From Desulfobacteraceae bacterium (lineage in GTDB: Bacteria; Desulfobacterota; Desulfobacteria; Desulfobacterales; Desulfosalsimonadaceae), in assembly GCA_021162325.1 (NCBI GenBank), contig JAGGYV010000359.1, forward strand, positions 1-10,763: 10,763 bases of DNA, written 5' to 3'. Made by a program: the position numbers and the translations under genes. Shown here one piece after another: positions 1 through 5,824 of the stretch. The notes beneath the pieces were generated by a model. It was not told where the DNA came from, did not search any database, and saw only the letters and a program-made list of their open reading frames with translations. The first letter of the stretch is position 1. Each line of letters starts with the position of its first letter.

Positions 1-29
1 CATGATATGAGTAAAATTTCATAAAATAC

Positions 30-35
30 TATAAT
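30..35 (+). promoter_or_regulatory. candidate -10 element upstream of brxA
   Basis: A perfect TATAAT hexamer lies 22 bp before the brxA start codon, in AT-rich DNA. No good -35 hexamer is found at 16-18 bp spacing, and there is no extended -10 TGn. If used, it would give a leader of only about 15 nt, and no Shine-Dalgarno sequence is visible before the ATG. AT-rich DNA often contains such hexamers by chance, and the true promoter may lie left of the window. Confidence 0.35.
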
Positions 36-57
36 TGAACTATGCCTTTCGATATTT

Positions 58-666
58 ATGGATAAAATCAACACCCAAATATATAATGGCGAAATCGTTG
101 CCGGGTCTCTTCTCATTCCAGAAAGCCGACATATCGCTAAATTACTTATTGCCAATGCAGATGCTGCTGCCTGGCATCAGGCAATTGTCATTGATAATGT
201 ATTGCAGAAACGCTCGCCTGCTGCTGCTAAACGCCAGGCAAAGTTGATTAAGAATCGATTGTCACTTATGCAGCCGGCGCTATGGGAAATGATCGACCAG
301 GGTTCAAATGATGTTGCCACACAGGCGGCACTTGCGGCTGCGGTTAAACACAGCCGTCTTCTTGGCGATTTCATGGATCAGGTTATACGAGTCCATTGGA
401 AAACATTTATTACAAAAATTTCAACGACTGACTGGAACAGTTTTATTGAAACGTGTATTCAAAAAGATCCCGTCATAGATACATGGACCGACTCAACACG
501 GGCAAAGCTTAAGCAGGTGGTCTTTCGGATACTTGCTGAGTCCAAATATATTGACGGCACACGGTCTCTCACGCTGCTGCCGGTTTCAATTGTCCCGGAA
601 ATAAAGCAATACCTTGTTAAAAATTCGGAGGAATACGTCTTACGCTGTATGAATGTTACCCCATAA
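58..666 (+). CDS. brxA: BREX protein BrxA (DUF1819)
   Basis: A 202-residue protein of the BrxA/DUF1819 family, a small DNA-binding accessory component of BREX phage defence; the length is normal for the family. The family signature is visible. There is an N-terminal segment with YNGEIVAGSLLIPES at about residues 9-23, a conserved NVLQKRSPAAAKRQ at 47-60, and TQAALAAAVKHSRLLGDFM at 88-106. The last of these is the highly typical helical stretch with the SRLLgDFm core. The start at 58 fits the usual short N-terminus, although no clear ribosome binding site precedes it. It is the first gene of a brxA-brxB-brxC series on the same strand. In the studied type 1 systems BrxA is reported to be less essential than BrxB, BrxC, PglX and PglZ. 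Family assignment comes from recognised motifs; a profile search was not run. Confidence 0.9.
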   Translation: MDKINTQIYNGEIVAGSLLIPESRHIAKLLIANADAAAWHQAIVIDNVLQKRSPAAAKRQAKLIKNRLSLMQPALWEMIDQGSNDVATQAALAAAVKHSRLLGDFMDQVIRVHWKTFITKISTTDWNSFIETCIQKDPVIDTWTDSTRAKLKQVVFRILAESKYIDGTRSLTLLPVSIVPEIKQYLVKNSEEYVLRCMNVTP

Positions 667-671
667 ATAAA

Positions 672-816
672 TAGTGCCCTAACAAAAACCGCTAATTTTC
701 CCAATTTCTGCGTTGGGCTCAAATTTTAATCCTCAAAATACGACTTGTATGTCTGTGGTTAAAATTTTTGCCCGCCTTGAACTTGAAAAAATTTTCTGGT
801 TTTTCTTCAGGCACTA
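672..816. repeat. 145-bp imperfect palindrome (MITE-like element) between brxA and brxB
   Basis: The whole brxA-brxB spacer is one large imperfect inverted repeat. Left arm 672-729 and the reverse complement of 759-816 align without gaps over 58 positions, with about 37 identities, around a 29-nt centre (730-758). The tips are exact 7-bp inverted repeats, TAGTGCC at 672-678 and GGCACTA at 810-816. The innermost 15 bp (715-729 against 759-773) match at 13 of 15. The element starts 5 bp after the brxA stop and ends 12 bp before the brxB start. Transcribed, it would form a long hairpin between the two coding regions. The compensating arms and short terminal repeats resemble a MITE or REP-type dispersed element. 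There is no coding capacity and no clear target-site duplication. Confidence 0.7.
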
Positions 817-828
817 AACAGGACGCCA

Positions 829-1401
829 ATGAACACCTTTAAAACCCGACTGGATAAGATTCTTGATCGCCTCACATCTGATGAATTACTGCAAAATAAA
901 GGTCTTGGTAATGAAATCGGATTTTATATCTTTGATTATCCCCCAGAACATGAACTGGAAATGAGAGAACATATCCAGTTTGTGCTTCGTCAACTTCCCA
1001 AAAGAAAACCAACGCTAAAATTTAAACATATCAATTTATTCGAACTGATTACCAGCTACCTGAAATCACGTAAACTGCTGGATCGGGTGCTGACGATGCA
1101 GAAGCAAAAAGGCGATCAGGCACTCTTAAAATCCCTCAAAGGCCCGTTAGATCCCAAAAATATTGCACAGGCATTTGTTGACGCAGCAGATCCTGCCAAT
1201 CATGACCTTATTCTGGTTTCCGGTGTGGGCAATGCCTATCCGTTGTTAAGAAGCCACAATCTATTAAATAACCTGCATTCACTCATGGGTGACACGCCTT
1301 TGGTTCTGTTTTATCCCGGAGTCTATACAGGACAAGGTCTCAGGCTTTTTGGAAAACTTAAAGAGGCAAACTATTACCGGGCGTTTCAGTTGGTTGTTTA
1401 A
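829..1401 (+). CDS. brxB: BREX protein BrxB (DUF1788)
   Basis: A 190-residue protein of the BrxB/DUF1788 family, a cytoplasmic BREX core component. It is reported as required, with BrxC, PglX and PglZ, for BREX DNA methylation in the type 1 model system. The diagnostic C-terminus is complete: FYPGVYTGQGLRLFGKL from residue 161, followed by ANYYRAFQL, with YYRAF at 182-186. Upstream are the family-typical IGFYIFDYPPEHELEMRE near residues 30-47 and LILVSGVGNAYPLLRSH near 127-143. The latter reads like a strand-loop of a nucleotide-binding-like fold, though no Walker motif is present. An AGGA at 820-823 lies 5 nt before the ATG and supports this start. Length is normal. It is separated from brxA by a palindromic element and from brxC by about 430 bp of repeats, so translational coupling with either neighbour is unlikely. 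Confidence 0.92.
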   Translation: MNTFKTRLDKILDRLTSDELLQNKGLGNEIGFYIFDYPPEHELEMREHIQFVLRQLPKRKPTLKFKHINLFELITSYLKSRKLLDRVLTMQKQKGDQALLKSLKGPLDPKNIAQAFVDAADPANHDLILVSGVGNAYPLLRSHNLLNNLHSLMGDTPLVLFYPGVYTGQGLRLFGKLKEANYYRAFQLVV

Positions 1402-1491
1402 TGATATACACAAAAAATCACCGAAAAGGCGCTAAGGACACAAAGAAAAATAAAATAGCGCTCCGCGCTTCTGCGAAGCAGTAAAAATATC

Positions 1492-1555
1492 CCTTTGCGA
1501 ACTTTGCGTCTTTGCGGTGAAAAATAAATAAAAAAGGAATTACCGCAAAGACGCA
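1492..1555 (+). repeat. 64-bp direct repeat, copy 1, with internal hairpin
   Basis: This unit recurs at 1646-1709, 154 bp downstream, with only two differences (1510 T to C and 1550 A to G counterparts). Within it, TGCGTCTTTGCGGT (1505-1518) and ACCGCAAAGACGCA (1542-1555) are exact 14-bp reverse complements around a 23-nt AT-rich loop, so the unit is itself a hairpin. In copy 2 the two substitutions turn two A-T pairs of the stem into a C-A mismatch and a T-G wobble. Confidence 0.85.
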
Positions 1556-1599
1556 GAGAACGCAAAGAAAAAAAAAGAAAAAAAAAGAAAAATAGAATA

Positions 1600-1636
1600 G
1601 CGCTTCGCGCAAAAAAAATCTTTACGCGCGAAGCGC
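1600..1636. repeat. GC-rich 11-bp stem hairpin in the brxB-brxC spacer
   Basis: GCGCTTCGCGC (1600-1610) and GCGCGAAGCGC (1626-1636) are perfect reverse complements around a 15-nt loop, flanked by AATA/TTATT that extends the symmetry with one bulge. The stem is strong enough to pause or stop transcription, but no long T-run follows on the plus strand, so I do not call it an intrinsic terminator. On the minus strand the pre-stem tract (about 1562-1598) reads as a T-rich run, so it could act in that direction. The GCGCTTCGCGC module plus a following A-run also occurs at about 5508-5525. Confidence 0.7.
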
Positions 1637-1645
1637 TTATTCCCT

Positions 1646-1709
1646 CCTTTGCGAACTTTGCGCCTTTGCGGTGAAAAATAAATAAAAAAGGAATTACCGC
1701 AAGGACGCA
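1646..1709 (+). repeat. 64-bp direct repeat, copy 2
   Basis: Second copy of the unit at 1492-1555, matching at 62 of 64 positions. The near identity over a 23-nt AT-rich loop as well as the stem indicates duplication of the whole unit and not mere convergence of short palindromes. Confidence 0.85.
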
Positions 1710-1760
1710 AAGAAAGAAAAGAAAATAACGCTGCGCGCTTCTGCGAAGCAGAAAAAGAAA

Positions 1761-1787
1761 ACTTTGCGCTCTTTGCGCCTTTGCGGT
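1761..1787 (+). repeat. 27-bp perfect direct repeat flanking brxC (left copy)
   Basis: This 27-bp segment, containing two tandem CTTTGCGC units and ending TTTGCGGT, is identical to 5612-5638 on the other side of brxC. The copies are in the same orientation, 3,851 bp apart. The left copy ends 42 bp before the brxC start codon. Confidence 0.9.
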
Positions 1788-1829
1788 GAAATATTTTTTT
1801 ACGGTTAAAAAATAAAAGGAAGCTTTCCA

Positions 1830-4800
1830 ATGCAGATCAAAAACATCTTCGAAAAAGACATTTCCCGTCCCATCAACGGGGTCGTTAAAGCAGATCAGCT
1901 CAACGAATCGGTGATATGGCAGGAACTTGATGAGTACGTCATCACCCGTGAATTGGATCAGCATTTCAGAAAATTTGTCTCGGCATACAGTGCGGCCACC
2001 GACATAAAAGACGGCATGAGAAATGACCCGACAATCACAGACCGGATGGCGGTATGGATTTCCGGTTTTTTCGGGTCCGGCAAGTCGCATTTCATTAAAA
2101 TACTGTCCTATCTGCTGGGTAATATCAGTGCCGTGTCTCCGGACACAGGAGAATCAAAACATGCCCTTGATTTCTTTAAAGACAAAATTAAAGACCCCAT
2201 GCTGTTTGGAGATATCAAACGGATTGTCGGGGTGGATACGGACATTATCCTGTTTAACATCGACAGCCGTGCGGACGCCAATGATGGAAGAACAACCCTG
2301 CTGTCTGTTTTTTGGCGGGTGTTTAATGAAAGTCTGGGATTTTGCAGCCAGTCTCTCCACCTGGCGGAAATCGAACGGTACCTGACGAAAAAAGGCAAAT
2401 ATCAGGCATTTAAAGATAAGTTTGAAGAAATATACGGTGCAAAATGGGAAGATGAGCGGGATGCCTATAGTCTGCTTTCCGATGAAATCGTTGAAGCGCT
2501 TTCAGATGTTTTAGGTAAAAGTAAAGAAGCGGCTGCCGAGTATTTTGAAAACTCTGAAAAGAACCTGATTGTATCTGTTGAAAATTTTGCCAAGCGGGTT
2601 AATGAGTACCTGGATTCAAAATCACCAGGCTCCCCAGGCTCTAATGACCACCGAATCGTATTTTTGGTGGATGAAATTGGCCAGTTCATCGGAAGTGATA
2701 CCCATCTCATGTTAAACCTCCAGACACTTGTTGAGGATCTTGGGCGTCACTGCGCCGGCAGGGCATGGGTGCTGGTTACCTCCCAGGAAGATATTGATGC
2801 GGTGCTGGGAGATATCAAATCAACAAAAGCCAATGACTTTTCAAAAATTCAGGGTCGCTTTTACACCCGCCTGTCATTGTCTTCTGCCAATACCGATGAA
2901 GTGATACAATCCCGTTTGCTGAAAAAAAATAAAGACGCTGTTCCTTTGCTTGAAAAGTTATTTGATGAAAAAGGGGATATCCTCAAAAACCAGCTCAGCT
3001 TTTCCTATGACACCAGCACATTAAAAAATTATTCTTCAAAAAAAGATTTTGTAAATACCTACCCTTTTACCCCGTATCATTTCCAGCTGGTCCAGAAGAT
3101 ATTTGAATCCATCCGAAAAGCCGGTGCAACGGGCCTTCACTTAAGCCGTGGCGAACGATCCATGCTTGATGCCTTCCAGTCTTCCGCCGTAAACATTGCG
3201 GCAAAAGAAATCGGCGCACTGGTTCCGCTCTATGAATTTTATCCCTGTATTGAAAGTTTCTTAGATACATCTGTCAAACGAAGCATTGAACAGGCAAAAG
3301 ACAATGCCGGTCTGGATGTGGGCTTTGACATTCAGATCCTCCAGGCCCTGTTTCTGATTCGTTATGTGGATATCATAAAACCCAATGTGGAAAACCTGGT
3401 GACCCTGTGTATTGATCAGGTGGATGCGGACCGGATAGTGCTTAAAAGAGATATTGAAGCATCCCTGCAGCGACTCGAAAAAGAGACGCTGATTAATCGC
3501 AATGGGGATCTGTATTTTTTCCTGACCAACGAAGAACGGGAAGTCTCCCGTGAAATCAAAGGTGTTGAAATAACCTCTGCTGCTGAGACGGAGTTGTTAG
3601 GGGATATAATTTTCGATGATATCTTAAAAGGCAAAACCAAGCACAAATATACGGCATATAATCGGGATTATGCCTTTAACCGAATCTGTGATGACCGTTT
3701 CCGGGGCAAAGAATTACAAAATGAGCTGGGCCTTGAGATCATCAGTCCGCTTCATGATGAATACAAACTGTTTATTCCGGCAAAGTGCAATTTATACAGC
3801 TCCGGTAAAGACGGCAACCTGATCGTCAAGCTTGATGACAACCCGACCCTGACCACAGAACTGCGCCTGTATCTTCAGGTTAAAAAATACATTGAGAATA
3901 AAAGTAATCCGTCTGCATCCCACAATTTGAGCCAAATACTTAATGATCGTGCAGTTGAAAACAGGGAAAGAAAAGACAGGCTCATTGCGCTTTTCGACGA
4001 TCTGATTTCAAAAGCCGAGTATTATGCGCTGGGCAAAAAGCTCGACATTGACGGACAAACAACTGCCAAAGCCATTAATGACGGATTTGATTATCTGGTT
4101 AAAAATATTTTCAGCAAATTTTCTTATCTCACATATGTCGCCAGCGACCCGTTAAAGGAAATAAAGCAGATCCTTCTTTCAGATGACGTGGCCCAGCATC
4201 AGCTGTCTTTGGATATCAAGGGAAAAGAACCCCCAGATATTAAACCAGATATTAAAGAGGTCAAAGGATATATTAATGGTAAGACCGCTATCAACCATTC
4301 CGTAATCTTAGATGAACTGGTAAAGCATTTTACCAAAAGGCCATATGGCTGGGGCGATTTTCAGGTGATTATCCTGGTAGCAAAGCTGTTCATGGCTGGC
4401 GACATCAAGCTTGTTATTGATGAAACAAAAATTGCTCCCAAAGATGCCATTGCACCGCTTTCCAAAACCCATCAATGGAAAACAGTAAAGATTATTGAAA
4501 ATCCCCGGATGGATCAGAAAACACTGGATACTGCTAAAAAGCTTGCCAAAGACATGTTTGGTGCCATTCCGCCGGACAGCCAGGAGAAACTCAGCCAGCA
4601 CATTATTGATAATCTGGAAAAATGGTCTGCAACCCTTGATAAATTTAAACCTCTGGCAGATACGGGTAATTATCCCGGCAAGCAGGAAATTGATGGCTGT
4701 CTGGCAATTATTGCTAAGATAACAAAAATTCATGATGCCTATGAGCGGATCAAAGCATTTAATGAAAGCAAAGATTACCTGCTGGATGCGGAAGACGACC

Positions 4801-5429
4801 TTCAGACAGTCAAAGATTTTTACACCAATCAGAAAAATACCTGGGAAAATCTCAGCAACTCTTTAAAACGTTTCATGCCCAATAAATCAGCGATTGAAAA
4901 GAATCTGGATGCGTTCAGCGCATTAAAACGAATGCTTGAAATCGAAAAAGCACCGAGTCCATATACGATGATCAAAGAAGTGGATGGTTTGATTTCAAGA
5001 ATAGATTCCGTAAATAAAGACCTGCTCCAAAAACAAAAAACATCGGCTGAAAAAGAGGTGGATTCAAAAATTGATCAGTTAAAAGCAGAACTGGATAAAC
5101 ACAATGCAGATGCAAATTTTCGCAATGAAATTTTATTCCCAATTCAGCAGGTAAAGAAAAATATCCAGACAGATTTCAGTATTCCGGAGATTTCATACAA
5201 AGTATCTGACACCCGGGAACTGTTTGAAGATGCGTTTATTGAGATTGAAGATAAATTTCAACCGCCTGATGGTAAGACGAAAAAGAAACAGACCCGGACA
5301 GTCAAACCGTCAACCTATGCAAAGAAGGTATACCTTGAGACGGAAGCAGACGTGGATGAATATGTTGGTAGTGTGAAAGATGTGCTGCTGGATGCGGTGA
5401 AGAGTGATATTCGTGTGAAAATCATTTAA
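1830..5429 (+). CDS. brxC: BREX ATPase BrxC (BrxC/PglY-type P-loop protein)
   Basis: A 1,199-residue cytoplasmic P-loop ATPase, the normal size for type 1 BrxC. It is a core BREX component required for both host DNA modification and phage restriction in studied systems. The N-terminus (MQIKNIFEKDISRPINGVVKA) matches the family. A Walker A motif GFFGSGKSH lies at residues 79-87, a Walker B IVFLVDEIGQF at 276-286, and a sensor-like segment VTSQEDIDA at 317-325. The large C-terminal part is mostly helical, with likely coiled coil near 989-1032 and 1060-1095 and a basic KKKQTRT tract near 1150. AGGA at 1817-1820, 9 nt before the ATG, supports the start. No frameshift or in-frame stop is seen. It is bracketed by repeat clusters, and the usual next gene, pglX, is absent. 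Confidence 0.94.
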   Translation: MQIKNIFEKDISRPINGVVKADQLNESVIWQELDEYVITRELDQHFRKFVSAYSAATDIKDGMRNDPTITDRMAVWISGFFGSGKSHFIKILSYLLGNISAVSPDTGESKHALDFFKDKIKDPMLFGDIKRIVGVDTDIILFNIDSRADANDGRTTLLSVFWRVFNESLGFCSQSLHLAEIERYLTKKGKYQAFKDKFEEIYGAKWEDERDAYSLLSDEIVEALSDVLGKSKEAAAEYFENSEKNLIVSVENFAKRVNEYLDSKSPGSPGSNDHRIVFLVDEIGQFIGSDTHLMLNLQTLVEDLGRHCAGRAWVLVTSQEDIDAVLGDIKSTKANDFSKIQGRFYTRLSLSSANTDEVIQSRLLKKNKDAVPLLEKLFDEKGDILKNQLSFSYDTSTLKNYSSKKDFVNTYPFTPYHFQLVQKIFESIRKAGATGLHLSRGERSMLDAFQSSAVNIAAKEIGALVPLYEFYPCIESFLDTSVKRSIEQAKDNAGLDVGFDIQILQALFLIRYVDIIKPNVENLVTLCIDQVDADRIVLKRDIEASLQRLEKETLINRNGDLYFFLTNEEREVSREIKGVEITSAAETELLGDIIFDDILKGKTKHKYTAYNRDYAFNRICDDRFRGKELQNELGLEIISPLHDEYKLFIPAKCNLYSSGKDGNLIVKLDDNPTLTTELRLYLQVKKYIENKSNPSASHNLSQILNDRAVENRERKDRLIALFDDLISKAEYYALGKKLDIDGQTTAKAINDGFDYLVKNIFSKFSYLTYVASDPLKEIKQILLSDDVAQHQLSLDIKGKEPPDIKPDIKEVKGYINGKTAINHSVILDELVKHFTKRPYGWGDFQVIILVAKLFMAGDIKLVIDETKIAPKDAIAPLSKTHQWKTVKIIENPRMDQKTLDTAKKLAKDMFGAIPPDSQEKLSQHIIDNLEKWSATLDKFKPLADTGNYPGKQEIDGCLAIIAKITKIHDAYERIKAFNESKDYLLDAEDDLQTVKDFYTNQKNTWENLSNSLKRFMPNKSAIEKNLDAFSALKRMLEIEKAPSPYTMIKEVDGLISRIDSVNKDLLQKQKTSAEKEVDSKIDQLKAELDKHNADANFRNEILFPIQQVKKNIQTDFSIPEISYKVSDTRELFEDAFIEIEDKFQPPDGKTKKKQTRTVKPSTYAKKVYLETEADVDEYVGSVKDVLLDAVKSDIRVKII

Positions 5430-5440
5430 CCACAAAACAA

Positions 5441-5664
5441 TTCACCGCAAAGACGCAGAGGACGCAAAGAAAAAAAAGAAAAAGAAAAGAAAAGAATAAA
5501 GAAAATGGCGCTTCGCGCAAAAAAAACATCACCGCAGAGACACTAAGGACGCAAAGAAAAAGAAATGGACTGTTCTGCTTCGCAGAAGCGCGAAGCGCAG
5601 ATTATTTTTTTACTTTGCGCTCTTTGCGCCTTTGCGGTTAAAAAAAACAAGCCTTTGCGGTGAG
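5441..5664. repeat. modular intergenic repeat cluster after brxC
   Basis: The stretch between the brxC stop and 5674 is built from the modules found before brxC. Forward TCACCGC...CAAAG modules lie at 5442-5469 and 5529-5556, and GCGCTTCGCGC plus an A-run at about 5508-5525. CTGCTTCGCAGAAGCGC at 5575-5591 is the exact inverted copy of 1465-1481 and 1735-1751. Reverse CTTTGCG modules lie at 5613-5638 and 5653-5663. The forward modules at the left edge and reverse modules at the right edge make the block an overall inverted repeat. No gene or convincing intrinsic terminator is visible in it. Confidence 0.87.
5612..5638 (+). repeat. 27-bp perfect direct repeat flanking brxC (right copy)
   Basis: Identical over 27 bp to 1761-1787. 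It lies 37 bp before the start codon of the truncated GxxExxY gene, much as the left copy lies 42 bp before the brxC start codon. Confidence 0.9.
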
Positions 5665-5674
5665 AGAAGAAAAA

Positions 5675-5824
5675 ATGATAAAATCAGAAGACAAATTATC
5701 CAGGGAAACTATCGGCGCGGCCATTGAAGTCCATAAATATCTGGGGCCGGGACTTCTTATTTTACCATCATTTTTTATCGGTTATTTTTGTACTGGTGTG
5801 CTGATCCTGATCAACTTTTTTTAA
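5675..5824 (+). pseudogene. truncated GxxExxY-family protein (N-terminal remnant)
   Basis: From ATG 5675 the frame encodes 49 residues. The first 28 carry the start of the GxxExxY (PDDEXK_3-like) family, with IGAAIEVHKYLGPGLL at about residues 13-28 and GAAIEVH giving the GxxExxH/Y-type signature. Family members are typically about 120-130 residues and continue from GPGLL into E-S-x-Y-E, which is missing. After codon 28 (5758) the frame runs into the reverse complement of the opposite-strand gene and stops at 5824 without family similarity. The break therefore falls at about 5758-5767, right at the end of the helicase operon. This is a decapitated remnant, probably non-functional. The start sits 11 bp after a TTTGCGGTGA repeat module. 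Function of the intact family is not firmly known; a nuclease-like fold is proposed. Confidence 0.75.

Larger units (their letters stand above)
1419..1790. repeat. modular intergenic repeat cluster between brxB and brxC
   Basis: The gap 1402-1829 holds no credible gene. It is a mosaic of short repeat modules in both orientations. An inward-facing edge module at 1419-1446 (TCACCG...CAAAG) is the diverged reverse complement of the module at 1762-1789 (CTTTGCG...GCGGTGA). A 17-bp GCGCTTCTGCGAAGCAG occurs at 1465-1481 and again at 1735-1751. A 64-bp unit at 1492-1555 recurs at 1646-1709. Between them is a purine-rich A/G tract (about 1562-1598). The block could fold into several nested hairpins in the brxB-brxC transcript. 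The same modules reappear after brxC. Open frames across this block on the minus strand are low-complexity translations of the repeat and are not genes. Confidence 0.88.

Noticed and set aside
1419..1790. Possible CRISPR array in the repeated spacer
   Set aside because: Repeats vary in length, orientation and order, are palindromic modules, and lack regularly spaced unique spacers. No cas gene is nearby.
1540..1830. 96-residue minus-strand frame (and a 64-residue one at 1418-1612) in the repeats
   Set aside because: Same repeat-derived low-complexity translation in other frames, with no ribosome binding site or family resemblance.
1398..2090. 230-residue minus-strand open frame across the brxB-brxC spacer and the start of brxC
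   Set aside because: It translates the repeat modules into Phe/Arg/Lys-rich low-complexity sequence with recurring QRRKVRK and AKFAK phrases, a known type of spurious database protein. It runs antisense into the well-supported brxC.
4308..4733. 141-residue minus-strand open frame inside brxC
   Set aside because: Fully antisense to a conserved coding region with no recognisable protein features; a shadow frame.
5430..5674. Intrinsic terminator after brxC
   Set aside because: Hairpins are present, but they belong to repeat modules and none is followed by a clean T-run at the proper distance on the plus strand.
5675..5824. Genuine 49-residue small protein with a hydrophobic tail (a toxin-like peptide)
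   Set aside because: The first 28 residues match the beginning of the GxxExxY family, and the hydrophobic tail is just the reverse complement of the end of the neighbouring gene. Truncation explains it better.
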